NCBI RefSeq assembly: GCF_033095865.1
Contig: NZ_AP019365.1
Coordinates: 502,001 to 566,000 of the forward strand
DNA length: 64,000 nt
Origin: Pseudomonas sp. KU43P
Lineage (GTDB): Bacteria > Pseudomonadota > Gammaproteobacteria > Pseudomonadales > Pseudomonadaceae
Reading direction: 5' to 3'
Every line of letters begins with the position of its first letter. Position 1 is the first letter of the stretch. Shown piece by piece: positions 36,823 through 47,244 of this stretch. The notes under the pieces were generated by a model that saw nothing but the letters and a program-made list of their open reading frames with translations, did no database searches and was not told where the DNA came from. Made by a program: the position numbers and the translations under genes.

Positions 36823-37994
36823 GGCAGCAGTTGCTCCCAGGCCGGGATGCCGAGCGGTGGGCGGGGCAGGTCGGAGAGATCGGCATGCGCCTGCGGGCGG
36901 ATACCGTCGCGCTCCAGGTGGCTGATGACCCGGTCACTGAAATCGGGTGCCAGTGCCAGCTTGGTCGGCCAGCCCACCAGCACGCGTTGCTGATCGGCGA
37001 GGAAGGCGTTGTCCGGGCGAACCAGGCCGGACTGCGCAGGTTCGGCGCGGTCGACCCGCAGGGTGGCCCAGCGCACCTGGCTCTGGTCGACCCATGGCAG
37101 CAGGTGGGCGATTTCCTTTTGCGCGGCGGCAATCTGTGCCGCAGGTTCGCGAGCCACCCCGTCGGCTTCGGCAAGGTCACCGCCCAGGTACCACACCCAT
37201 TGACCGTCCGCTGCCGGGTGGGTGGTGACCGTGACCCGCGGCTTCGGCCCGCCGCCCAGGCAGTGCGCGTAGAGCGGTTTCAGGTTGGCGCCCTTGGCCA
37301 TGACCATGTGCAGAGGGCGGGTTTGCATGGCCGGTTGGTGCAAGCCTAGGGCGTGCAGCAGGTCCTCGGTACCGGCGCCTGCACTCAGCACGATGCGCTG
37401 GGCGCGGATCTCACGGTCGTCGACACGCAGGCCGACCAGTTCGTCGCCTTCTCGCAGGGGCTCGATGCGCTGGCCGGCCAGCAGGCTGTCGCCGGCAAGT
37501 TCCGCCAGGTTGGCCAGCAGGCTGGGCACGTCGATGACCAGTTCGGACAGGCGATACACCTTGCCCTTGAAGGCGCGGTCCTGCAGGGCTGGCGGCAGTT
37601 GTTCACCCTTGACCTGTTCGACCCGGGTGCGCACGGCCTTGCTGGCGAAGAAGCTGGTGAGGTTGCCGGCCAGCGTGCCCGGCGACCACAGGTAGTGGGC
37701 ATCGGAAAGCAGGCGGGTGCGGGTAAGGTCCAGCTCGCCACTGCCGTCGATGGCTTCGCGCCAGCGGCGCGGCATGTCGGCGATGGCCTCCGAGGCGCCG
37801 GTCAGCGCGCCGTGCAGGGCGTACTTGGTACCACCGTGGATGATGCCCTGGGACTTGATGGTCTGCTCGCCGCCGAGGCTGGCGCGTTCCACCAGTACGG
37901 TGGAATAGCCCAGGTGACGCAGCCGGGCATTGAGCCAAAGGCCTGCGACTCCGGCGCCGACGATCAGCACGTCAGTGGAAATGGCGGTTGGCAT
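36819..37994 (-). CDS. FAD-dependent oxidoreductase, DAO family
   Basis: A 391-residue flavoenzyme with the N-terminal FAD motif VLIVGAGVAGLWLNARL at residues 10-26, followed by LVERASLGGEQTIKSQGIIH, which resembles glycerol-3-phosphate or amino-acid dehydrogenases. The C-terminus VGWPTKLALAPDFSDRVI is a family-like FAD end. ATG at 37994 is the start. It is the upstream partner of the aldo/keto reductase, to which it is coupled by a four-base overlap. The joint reaction of the two is not obvious. No membrane segment is seen. Confidence 0.8.
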   Translation of the reverse strand: MPTAISTDVLIVGAGVAGLWLNARLRHLGYSTVLVERASLGGEQTIKSQGIIHGGTKYALHGALTGASEAIADMPRRWREAIDGSGELDLTRTRLLSDAHYLWSPGTLAGNLTSFFASKAVRTRVEQVKGEQLPPALQDRAFKGKVYRLSELVIDVPSLLANLAELAGDSLLAGQRIEPLREGDELVGLRVDDREIRAQRIVLSAGAGTEDLLHALGLHQPAMQTRPLHMVMAKGANLKPLYAHCLGGGPKPRVTVTTHPAADGQWVWYLGGDLAEADGVAREPAAQIAAAQKEIAHLLPWVDQSQVRWATLRVDRAEPAQSGLVRPDNAFLADQQRVLVGWPTKLALAPDFSDRVISHLERDGIRPQAHADLSDLPRPPLGIPAWEQLLP

Positions 37995-38050
37995 GGCGGT
38001 ACCTCGAAGACTGGGACAGCTGGCAAGTATACAGGCTATCCCCGCGACGG

Positions 38051-38134
38051 CCCTATCGCCGGCAAGCCGGCTCCCACAGGTACAGCGCAGGCCCTGGGGC
38101 GGTACGCTATCGCCGGCTTGCCGGCGATTGGCCC
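38051..38134. repeat. REP pair with a degenerate right element
   Basis: The left element 38051-38080 is complete (CCTATCGCCGGCAAGCCGGC then TCCCACAGG). The right one, 38106-38134, keeps the palindromic CGCCGGCTTGCCGGCGATTG but lacks the TGTGGGAG part, so only half a partner remains. Confidence 0.8.
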
Positions 38135-38147
38135 TTCCTGGCGAACA

Positions 38148-38480
38148 TCAATGCCCGGCAGTCTTCGAGAACAGCTGAATCACCACCACCCCGGCGACGA
38201 TCATTGCCATGCCCAGCATCGCCGGTACATCCAGCTTCTGCCCATAGATCACCAGGGCCGCCACGCTGATCAATACGATGCCCAGCCCCGACCAGAGCGC
38301 ATAGGCGATGCCCACCGGAATGCTGCGCACCACCAGGGTCAGCATCCAGAACGCGATGCCATAGCCCACCACCATCAGCAGCAACGGCAGTGGCGTGCTC
38401 AGGCCCTTGACCGCCTTCATGGAGGCGGTGGCGATGACTTCGGCGCAGATGGCGATGGCGAGGTAGGTGTAGGCGTTCAT
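38148..38480 (-). CDS. emrE: Small multidrug resistance efflux protein, EmrE type
   Basis: A 110-residue SMR transporter with four membrane helices. The essential acidic residue is Glu14 in AICAEVIATASMKAVKG, and the helix-3/4 signatures SIPVGIAYALWSGLGIVLI and VPAMLGMAMIVAGVVVIQLF fit EmrE closely. It exports cationic drugs and quaternary ammonium compounds as an antiparallel dimer. The ATG at 38480 is used; the extra frame to 38510 has no support. The gene is divergent from the LysR-type gene at 38568, with about 87 bp between starts, so that regulator may control it; this is inference. Confidence 0.93.
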   Translation of the reverse strand: MNAYTYLAIAICAEVIATASMKAVKGLSTPLPLLLMVVGYGIAFWMLTLVVRSIPVGIAYALWSGLGIVLISVAALVIYGQKLDVPAMLGMAMIVAGVVVIQLFSKTAGH

Positions 38481-38567
38481 GGTGCGATTCTCCGGTAACT
38501 GGTCGAGCATTCTAGGCGCGCCTCGGATGCGGTAAAGTCATTACCTATCAGCATTGGAGATAGGTTG

Positions 38568-39458
38568 ATGGCAGAGCGTTGGGATCTGGAACAACTGCGG
38601 CTGTTCGCACGGGTGGCCGAGCTGCGTTCGTTTTCCGCCGTTGCGCGCGAACAGCGCAAGGCGCAATCGGCAGTCAGCAATGCCATAGCGCTCTTGGAAG
38701 CCGACCTGGGTGTCACCCTGTTCGAGCGCAGCAGCGGCAGGCAGCCCCGGCTGACCGAAAACGGCACCGCTTTGCTGGAAGATGCTCGCGAATTGCTTCG
38801 CCAGTGCGAGCGCCTTGATGGCCGGGCGCTGGCGCTGATGCGTGGCCAGGAGGCCATGCTGCGGGTAGCCCAGGACGAAGCCATGCCCTATCAGCCGGTG
38901 ATCGACAGCCTCGACGAACTGGCCAGCCGTTACCCGTTCCTGGAAGTGCAGCTGGCCAGCGGTGCCCAGGGTGATGTGGCGCGAAAACTGGCGGAAAGGC
39001 GCGCCGACCTTGGTCTGTTCTTCCATCACGAAAGCATGCCGGCATCGCTGGAGCGGCGCGCCCTGGGCAGCGTGGAAATGGTCACGGTGTGCGCAGTCGA
39101 CCACCCGCTGGCCCGTGAAGGGCGGGTTACCCGCCAGCAGCTCGCGCGCCATCGCCAATTGCTCATCACCCCGCAGCAAAGCGGATACCCCGGAGGCGAA
39201 GCGATCAGCCCGCAGATCTGGCGTGCCGACAGCTTCTACGCCATGGCCGAATTGCTGATGCGTGGCTTGGGCTGGGCCTGGTTGCCGCGGCATGTGGTGC
39301 AGTACCCGACCTACCAGGAGCAGATGGTCGAGCTGGACAGCGAGTGGCGGCCTCCGGCCCTGGTGGTGGAGCTGGCCTGGCGCCGTGACGAACCCCTGGG
39401 CCCGGCTGCGCAATGGCTGGCCGAGCGCTTTGCGGTGCACCTGCGCGCGATCGGGTAA
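38568..39458 (+). CDS. LysR-type transcriptional regulator
   Basis: A 296-residue regulator with an N-terminal winged helix-turn-helix (LEQLRLFARVAELRSFSAVAREQ, then QSAVSNAIALLEADLGVTLFERS) and a C-terminal co-inducer-binding domain. The ATG at 38568 follows GGAGATAGG. A TTG three bases earlier is possible. It is divergent from emrE and ends 11 bp before waaA. The ligand is unknown. Autoregulation plus control of the divergent pump gene is the usual LysR arrangement, and is inferred here from position only. Confidence 0.9.
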   Translation: MAERWDLEQLRLFARVAELRSFSAVAREQRKAQSAVSNAIALLEADLGVTLFERSSGRQPRLTENGTALLEDARELLRQCERLDGRALALMRGQEAMLRVAQDEAMPYQPVIDSLDELASRYPFLEVQLASGAQGDVARKLAERRADLGLFFHHESMPASLERRALGSVEMVTVCAVDHPLAREGRVTRQQLARHRQLLITPQQSGYPGGEAISPQIWRADSFYAMAELLMRGLGWAWLPRHVVQYPTYQEQMVELDSEWRPPALVVELAWRRDEPLGPAAQWLAERFAVHLRAIG

Positions 39459-39469
39459 ACTTCGCCGCC

Positions 39470-40744
39470 ATGAACAGAACTCTCTACTCCTTGCTGTTTC
39501 ACCTGGGCCTGCCGCTGGTCGCGCTGCGCCTGTACCTGCGTGCCCGCAAGGCGCCGGCCTACGGCCAGCGCATCGGCGAACGGTTTGCCTGCAACCTGCC
39601 GGCCATGCGCCAGGGCGGTATCTGGGTGCATGCCGTGTCGGTGGGAGAAAGCATCGCCGCCGCGCCCATGGTGCGCGCGCTGCTGAAAGCCTACCCGGAC
39701 CTGCCGATCACGCTCACCTGCATGACTCCGACCGGTTCCGAGCGCATTCGCGCCATGTTCGCCGACGAACCGCGCATTCAGCATTGTTACCTGCCTTACG
39801 ACCTGCCGTGGGCGGCCGGGCGTTTTCTCGACCATGTACGGCCGCGCCTGGGCATCATCATGGAAACCGAGCTGTGGCCCAACCATATTCACCAGTGTGC
39901 CAGGCGCGGTATTCCGGTAGCCCTGGCCAACGCCCGTTTGTCCGAGCGTTCTGCCCGTGGCTATGCGCGCCTTGCCAAGCTGACCCGGCCGATGCTCGCC
40001 GAGATGAACCTGATCGCCGTACAGACCGAAACCGAGGCGCAGCGCTTTCGTGATCTTGGCGCGCGCCCTGAGTGCGTGCAGGTGACCGGCTCGATCAAGT
40101 TCGACCTGAAGGTCGATGAACACCTGCTGCCGCGCGCCAAGGCGCTGCGCGATCAGTGGGGTGCAAGCCTGCGGCCGGTGTGGATTGCCGCCAGTACCCA
40201 TGAAGGCGAGGACGCGCTGATCCTGCAGGCGCACCAGACGTTGCTGCAGGCACACGGCGACGCGCTGCTCATTCTGGTACCACGCCACCCCGAGCGGTTC
40301 AATGCGGTGCATGCCTTGTGCAGCGAGCAGTTCGTCACGGTGCGTCGCTCTGCCGGTACGGCGGTCGACGCCCAGACTCGCGTGCTACTCGGCGATACGA
40401 TGGGTGAGTTGCTGTTCCTCTATGCGCTGGCCGACATCGCATTCGTCGGCGGCAGCCTGGTCGCCACCGGCGGCCACAACCCGCTTGAACCGGCTGCGCT
40501 GGCGCTGCCGGTGATCATGGGGCCGCACGTGTTCAACTTCCTCGAAATCAGCGCAATGCTGCGCGAGGCAGGGGCCCTGCAGCAGGTGGATGATGCCGAT
40601 GGCTTGGCAGAGGCGGTGCGACGGCTGATCGAACTGCCGCAGGATGCCCGGCGCATGGGAGTCGCCGGGCAAGGGGTGATGCAGCGTAATCAGGGTGCGC
40701 TGCAACGTTTGCTGGAGGGCCTGGGGCGCTTGATCACTGGCTGA
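39470..40744 (+). CDS. waaA: Kdo transferase WaaA (KdtA)
   Basis: A 424-residue GT30 enzyme that adds Kdo residues to lipid A, anchored to the inner membrane by the N-terminal helix (LYSLLFHLGLPLVALRLYL). Its signatures include GERFACNLP, HAVSVGESIAAAPMVRALL, PYDLPWAAGRFLDHVRPR, METELWPN and the donor-side GGSLVATGGHNPLEPAALAL. The start ATG at 39470 gives MNRTLYSLLFHLG. The product precedes the heptose and core steps of the cluster at 21-35 kb. Its 3' end overlaps, tail to tail by 11 bp, the minus-strand gene at 40734. Confidence 0.95.
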   Translation: MNRTLYSLLFHLGLPLVALRLYLRARKAPAYGQRIGERFACNLPAMRQGGIWVHAVSVGESIAAAPMVRALLKAYPDLPITLTCMTPTGSERIRAMFADEPRIQHCYLPYDLPWAAGRFLDHVRPRLGIIMETELWPNHIHQCARRGIPVALANARLSERSARGYARLAKLTRPMLAEMNLIAVQTETEAQRFRDLGARPECVQVTGSIKFDLKVDEHLLPRAKALRDQWGASLRPVWIAASTHEGEDALILQAHQTLLQAHGDALLILVPRHPERFNAVHALCSEQFVTVRRSAGTAVDAQTRVLLGDTMGELLFLYALADIAFVGGSLVATGGHNPLEPAALALPVIMGPHVFNFLEISAMLREAGALQQVDDADGLAEAVRRLIELPQDARRMGVAGQGVMQRNQGALQRLLEGLGRLITG

Positions 40745-41960
40745 GTGGGTGAAGCGCCACAAACCCCTGGAAGTCATTGCTATCTTCCATCCGGACCCCT
40801 CCGCCGACTACCAAGCGGGGTGGGGCCTCCGTCACCAACATGCTGTTTGCCAGTGTGGCCTTTTTGCCTATTGCTACGCCCGTTGGGAACTCGTCCTTCA
40901 CCAAGCCATGTTTATCGAAAGCGGCTGCGATGTAACCTGTGTTGGAGACGTCGAGAATTCCTCCAACAGCGTAGATACGCTCTTCCTGGTCTTGATTCAT
41001 CCGGGTAGCTATCTGCCAGAACGATGTCTCGTGGTCATTCAGCTGAAGGTAGAACGGGAGGCCATTGTTGAAACCCGTGTCGACCTTGCCATCAAACGCA
41101 TTGAGGCGCGCCAGAAACGCCCTTCGCTTGCCCTCCACGCGTGTCATGCCAACGATGTTCACCGCGTTCTGATCGGGCGAGAGCGACAGGTTCAAGAGAT
41201 TCACTCTGTCTTTATGTTCGATCGTGACCATGCCCGTCTCGCCGAACCCTTTGATCGGCTTACCATCCATATCGTAGGTGGCCAGAATACCCTTCAGGCC
41301 GGCATCCCCCAGTACCAGAATCACTTTATCGCTGCGCAGCGATGCATTGGTGAGTTCGAAATCTTCGGCGCCTTCGGGTACTGGTTTGAGCTTGCCGCCA
41401 TCACCAAAATCAGTGTCGAGTTCACCGTTGTCTTTTAGCCGCAACAAGTAACCCGTCTCTGCAGATGCGATCAGGTAGCCACCGCCAGGCAGCGCAATGT
41501 GGGTGGTGGAAGAAGGGGCAGCGGCGCTTGCCATCACCTTCACCTGGGCAGCATCGGCTCTGGTTTGGGTCTCCTGCTTCGATGCCAGGTCACGGAAAAC
41601 CTTGGTGCCGGCATTGCCAAACGAGGTGTCCAACGGTCCGCTGGCTTTCAGCCTTGCAAATGCTGGGTAGAGGTCATCCCCCCACAGAGCGCCGGCGAGA
41701 AACAGTGTGTCGCATGGGCCTGCCTGTGCCGACAGTCCGAAGAAGATCTCGTCGCCAGGCTCGAAGTGGTGTACGGCCAGCAGTTTTTCGTTTTGTTCGC
41801 TATCCAGGCTCGACAAGGTAAAGGAGGAGTCCTCCGATGGCGAGTTGCCTGTGAGTAGAAGTGAACCCTTGGATGCAGGGGCGAGGCTGATGGTGCCGAC
41901 CTCGCCGGTCTTGTCTAGATAAATGAATGCTTCGGTATGCCGATTCAACGTGCTACTCAT
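40734..41960 (-). CDS. Hypothetical protein with delta-60-like repeats
   Basis: A 408-residue protein with repeated motifs of the form DTxFGxxG: near residue 111 (DTSFGNAGTKVF), 182 (DTDFGDGGKLKPV), 237 (KGFGETGMVTIE) and 294 (DTGFNNGLPFYL). The spacings are about 71, 56 and 56, as in delta-60 repeat beta-propellers. There is no clear signal peptide at the N-terminus (MSSTLNRHTEAFIYLDKTGE). The ATG at 41960 follows GGAAAG. Codon use is less GC-rich than its neighbours, and the gene overlaps waaA by 11 bp. It looks like an insertion between waaA and tolC. The function is unknown; secreted or contact-associated roles seen elsewhere for such repeats are only a possibility. Confidence 0.78.
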   Translation of the reverse strand: MSSTLNRHTEAFIYLDKTGEVGTISLAPASKGSLLLTGNSPSEDSSFTLSSLDSEQNEKLLAVHHFEPGDEIFFGLSAQAGPCDTLFLAGALWGDDLYPAFARLKASGPLDTSFGNAGTKVFRDLASKQETQTRADAAQVKVMASAAAPSSTTHIALPGGGYLIASAETGYLLRLKDNGELDTDFGDGGKLKPVPEGAEDFELTNASLRSDKVILVLGDAGLKGILATYDMDGKPIKGFGETGMVTIEHKDRVNLLNLSLSPDQNAVNIVGMTRVEGKRRAFLARLNAFDGKVDTGFNNGLPFYLQLNDHETSFWQIATRMNQDQEERIYAVGGILDVSNTGYIAAAFDKHGLVKDEFPTGVAIGKKATLANSMLVTEAPPRLVVGGGVRMEDSNDFQGFVALHPLSQ

Positions 41961-42050
41961 GTGCTTTCCATCCTCTCAATCGATAGTGTTGGACCTCTCG
42001 GCGAATGTAGAAGGAAGGGGAAAGCTGGGTAACTAGTAGATATGACAGGT

Positions 42051-42077
42051 AAGCCCTGGAGAGCGCCTCCAGGGCTT
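42051..42077 (-). terminator. Hairpin after tolC
   Basis: A perfect 11-bp stem AAGCCCTGGAG (42051-42061) with CTCCAGGGCTT (42067-42077) and a 5-base loop, just past the tolC stop. There is no strong T-run, so efficiency is uncertain. Confidence 0.65.
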
Positions 42078-42087
42078 GGCCAGCGAC

Positions 42088-43524
42088 TTACGGCCTGCGC
42101 TCGAAGTTCTTCGCTGCAGCCGCCGCCAGGTCCGGCGGCAGGAAGTCCTTGTCCGGGTTGTAGTCCGCCTTCAGGTAGCGCTTGAGGTCAATCAGGTCCT
42201 GCGGGCTCAAGGTGCCGGCCGCCTGCTTCAGGCTCAGGTTGTCGAGAATGTAGTCATAGCGGCTGTTGTTGTAATCGCGTACCGACGTATACAGCTGGCG
42301 CTGTGCATCGAGCACGTCGACGATATTGCGGGTACCGACCTGGTAGCCGATCTCGGTGGCTTCCAGTGCACTCTGGTTGGAAATGATCGACTGCTTGCGT
42401 GCCTGCACCTGTTCCACGTCGGTATTCACCGCCCGGTGCAGGTTGCGGGTGTTCTCCACCACCTGGCGGCGCAGACTCTCGCGCTGCTGCTCGCTCTGGC
42501 TCAGGCGCTGGTAGGCCTCGCGCACCTGCGAGCTGGTCAGCCCGCCGCTGTAGATCGGGATGTTCAGCTGCAGGCCGATGCTGGTCTGCTCCACGTCACC
42601 GCTGTAGCGCTGGCCGGGGAAGGGCGAAGGGTTGGTGAAACCGAAGTTGTCGTTGTCGCCTTTCTCGTAGCGGGCCACCGCATCAAGGGTCGGCGCGTGC
42701 CCGGCCTTGCGCTGGCGCAGGGTTTCTTCGGCGGCGTCAACCGCGTGGTTGGTGGCCAGCAGGTTGAGGTTCTGGCGCCCGGCGGTTTCCACCCAGGCCT
42801 TGGCGTCGTTGGGCGTCGGCACCTGGATTGGCAAGGTGTGGACAACACCCTGGATCGAGCTGTACTCGCGGTTGGTCAAGGTCACCAAGGCTTCGAAGGC
42901 ATCCTGCACCTGGCGCTCGGCAATGATCCGGTTAGCTCGCGCGGTGTCATAGCTGGCCTGGGATTGCAGCACGTCGGTCTTGTCGGAAAGGCCGACGTCG
43001 AAACGCTCATTGGACTGGTCGAGCTGGCGCTTGAACGCCGCTTCCTCGGCCTTGGTCGCGGCCAGGTTGTCCTGGGCGCGCAGCACGGCGAAGTAGTTTT
43101 GCGCGGTCTGCAGGATCAGGTTCTGCTCGGTGGCCGACAGTTCCAGCGCTGCCTGCTCGTTGACGGCCTCGGCAGCCTGCAACTGGAACCAGCGGTCGGC
43201 GCGAAAAATCGGCTGCGACAGGGTGGCATTCCAGGCGTTGCCACTACGGTTGGTGGTGGCCGATGGTTCGTCGAGCTTGGTACGCGTGCTGAGCATCTCG
43301 GCACCGGCCGACAGGTTCGGCAGCAGGCCGGCACGGGCCTGGGGCACCACTTCGCGGCGGGCGCCATAATCGGCGCGGGCGGCGGCAAGATCGGCGTTGT
43401 TGTCTACCGCTTCCTGGTAGACGCTGACCAGATCGGTCTTCACCGTTGTGGGCACATCCGCTGCCCAGACCACTCCGTTGGACGCACAAGACACGGCAAT
43501 CGCCAGTGAGAGTTTGCGCAGCAT
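42088..43524 (-). CDS. tolC: TolC-family outer-membrane efflux channel
   Basis: A 478-residue outer-membrane factor that forms the exit duct of tripartite efflux and type I secretion systems. Residues 1-about 22 are a signal peptide (MLRKLSLAIAVSCASNGVVWAA). The mature protein has two tandem TolC repeats: SVYQEAVDNNADLAAARADY, then the pore-helix region QTAQNYFAVLRAQDNLAATKAEE in the first half, and YQRLSQSEQQRESLRRQVVE in the second. The short C-terminus is Pro/Asp-rich (NPDKDFLPPDLAAAAA). ATG at 43524 is the start. It is divergent from the thiC leader with about 130 bp between its start and the probable thiC promoter. The P. aeruginosa counterpart is OpmH (from memory). Confidence 0.92.
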   Translation of the reverse strand: MLRKLSLAIAVSCASNGVVWAADVPTTVKTDLVSVYQEAVDNNADLAAARADYGARREVVPQARAGLLPNLSAGAEMLSTRTKLDEPSATTNRSGNAWNATLSQPIFRADRWFQLQAAEAVNEQAALELSATEQNLILQTAQNYFAVLRAQDNLAATKAEEAAFKRQLDQSNERFDVGLSDKTDVLQSQASYDTARANRIIAERQVQDAFEALVTLTNREYSSIQGVVHTLPIQVPTPNDAKAWVETAGRQNLNLLATNHAVDAAEETLRQRKAGHAPTLDAVARYEKGDNDNFGFTNPSPFPGQRYSGDVEQTSIGLQLNIPIYSGGLTSSQVREAYQRLSQSEQQRESLRRQVVENTRNLHRAVNTDVEQVQARKQSIISNQSALEATEIGYQVGTRNIVDVLDAQRQLYTSVRDYNNSRYDYILDNLSLKQAAGTLSPQDLIDLKRYLKADYNPDKDFLPPDLAAAAAKNFERRP

Positions 43525-43652
43525 AAAGGCAATCCTTGTACGAAATTTTAATTTCTGAACTGTTGAGTATCGAATGACGGGCCAGTGTAGTGCCGTGTGC
43601 AGCCGGCAACAATCGCCGAGTGTGCCTTTCATCATCACTACGATTTACCCGC

Positions 43653-43682
43653 TTGGCTTTGCCGACCACTCCAGTCTAGACT
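43653..43682 (+). promoter_or_regulatory. Probable sigma-70 promoter of thiC
   Basis: TTGGCT (43653-43658) and TAGACT (43677-43682) are separated by 18 bp. The predicted start near 43689 falls just before the first base of the riboswitch P1 stem, which supports the assignment. Confidence 0.5.
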
Positions 43683-43690
43683 GCGCATGT

Positions 43691-45835
<2,145 letters not shown>

Positions 45836-45848
45836 CAACAATAACCGG

Positions 45849-45932
45849 GCGGTGCGCCTGCGCGCACCGCATCGCCGGCAAGCCGGCTCCCACGCCTTCC
45901 TGTGGGAGCCGGCTTGCCGGCGATTGGCCCCA
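45849..45932. repeat. Hairpin plus paired REP elements after thiC
   Basis: An 8-bp GC hairpin (GCGGTGCG 45849-45856 with CGCACCGC 45863-45870) abuts a REP pair: left arm 45870-45893 and right arm 45902-45925, separated by only 8 bases. This is the tightest pair in the window. It may attenuate transcription into cytX. Confidence 0.85.
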
Positions 45933-45960
45933 ATACTTTTTCTGGCGAGCACGAATCAGC

Positions 45961-47244
45961 ATGACCACCCCCAGCCACTTCTCTCCCGACCACCCGGTCC
46001 CTTCCAACCAGCGCCCCTTTGGCGCCCGCGACCTGTTCTCGCTGTGGTTCTCCCTCGGCATCGGCCTGATGGTCCTGCAGGTGGGGGCCATGCTCGCCCC
46101 CGGCCTGGGCCTTGCTGGCGCGGTGCTGGCCATCGCTCTGGGCACCGGCGTGGGCGTGCTGCTGCTGGGCGCCGCGGGCGTGATCGGCAGTGACACCGGC
46201 CTGTCGGCCATGGCCACTCTGCGCCTGAGCCTGGGCCGTCACGGCGCGCGCTTGCCGGCGCTGCTCAACCTCCTGCAGTTGGTGGGCTGGGGCGCATTCG
46301 AGATCATCGTCATGCGTGACGCCGCCAGCCTGCTGGGCGCGCGCACCTTCGGCGAAGACAGCCTGTGGAACAGCCCGATGCTCTGGACCCTGTGCTTCGG
46401 CGGCCTGGCCACTTTGCTCGCGGTCAGCGGGCCGCTGGCCTTCGTGCGCAAGATCTTGCGCAAATGGGGGATCTGGGTGCTGATGGGCGCTTGCCTGTGG
46501 CTGACCTGGAACCTGTTCGCCAAGGCCGACCTGGCCGAGTTGTGGAGCCGCGGCGGGGACGGTTCGATGTCGCTGGCTGTTGGCTTTGACATCGTCATCG
46601 CCATGCCGCTGTCGTGGCTGCCGCTGATCGCCGACTATTCGCGTTTCGCCAGCAGCGCCAAGCGCGTGTTCGGCGGCACCGTGTTGGGCTATTTCATTGG
46701 CAACACCTGGCTGATGAGCCTGGGCGTGGCCTACACCTTGGCATTCGCCCCGAGCGGTGAGGTCAATGCCCTGCTACTGGCCCTGGCGGGCGCGGGCATG
46801 GGTATCCCGTTGCTATTGATTCTGCTGGACGAGTCGGAAAAGGCCTTTGCCGATATTCACTCGGCTGCCGTTTCCAGCGGCTTGCTGGTGCCGGTGAAAG
46901 TCGAGCACCTGGCCTTGGCCATCGGCGTGCTCTGCACGCTGATCGCGCTGCTGGCGCCACTGGCCCAGTACGAAAACTTCCTGCTGTTGATCGGCTCGGT
47001 ATTCGCGCCGCTGTTCGGCGTGGTGCTGGTGGACCACTACCTGATCCGCCGACGCCGTGCGCCGGCACAGGTCGACGGGCTGCACTGGCAGGCCCTGCTG
47101 GCCTGGGTGGTGGGGGTCGCGGTCTATCACCTGATCGCCGCGCAGGCGCCGACGCTGGGCGCCACGCTGCCAGCATTGATGCTGGCAGGTGGGCTGCATG
47201 CGCTACTGAGCCTCAGCCGCGGCCGGGAAACAGTTCAGGCTTGA
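45961..47244 (+). CDS. cytX: Putative hydroxymethylpyrimidine transporter CytX
   Basis: A 427-residue inner-membrane permease of the purine-cytosine (NCS1) family with about 12 helices. The N-terminus RPFGARDLFSLWFSLGIGLMV, the middle WGAFEIIVMRDAASLLG and the segment PLSWLPLIADYSRFASS fit the CytX branch. CytX is normally found under TPP control and thought to import the thiamin pyrimidine precursor. Its place right after thiC supports that role here. It may be read from the same riboswitch-controlled transcript, though a REP pair intervenes. The 3' end overlaps the convergent lipoprotein gene by 32 bp. Confidence 0.9.
   Translation: MTTPSHFSPDHPVPSNQRPFGARDLFSLWFSLGIGLMVLQVGAMLAPGLGLAGAVLAIALGTGVGVLLLGAAGVIGSDTGLSAMATLRLSLGRHGARLPALLNLLQLVGWGAFEIIVMRDAASLLGARTFGEDSLWNSPMLWTLCFGGLATLLAVSGPLAFVRKILRKWGIWVLMGACLWLTWNLFAKADLAELWSRGGDGSMSLAVGFDIVIAMPLSWLPLIADYSRFASSAKRVFGGTVLGYFIGNTWLMSLGVAYTLAFAPSGEVNALLLALAGAGMGIPLLLILLDESEKAFADIHSAAVSSGLLVPVKVEHLALAIGVLCTLIALLAPLAQYENFLLLIGSVFAPLFGVVLVDHYLIRRRRAPAQVDGLHWQALLAWVVGVAVYHLIAAQAPTLGATLPALMLAGGLHALLSLSRGRETVQA

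Noticed and set aside
42051..42077. Hairpin considered as a strong terminator for both tolC and the delta-60-like gene
   Set aside because: The stem is perfect but there is no T-run on either strand, so only a moderate terminator or processing role is claimed for tolC.
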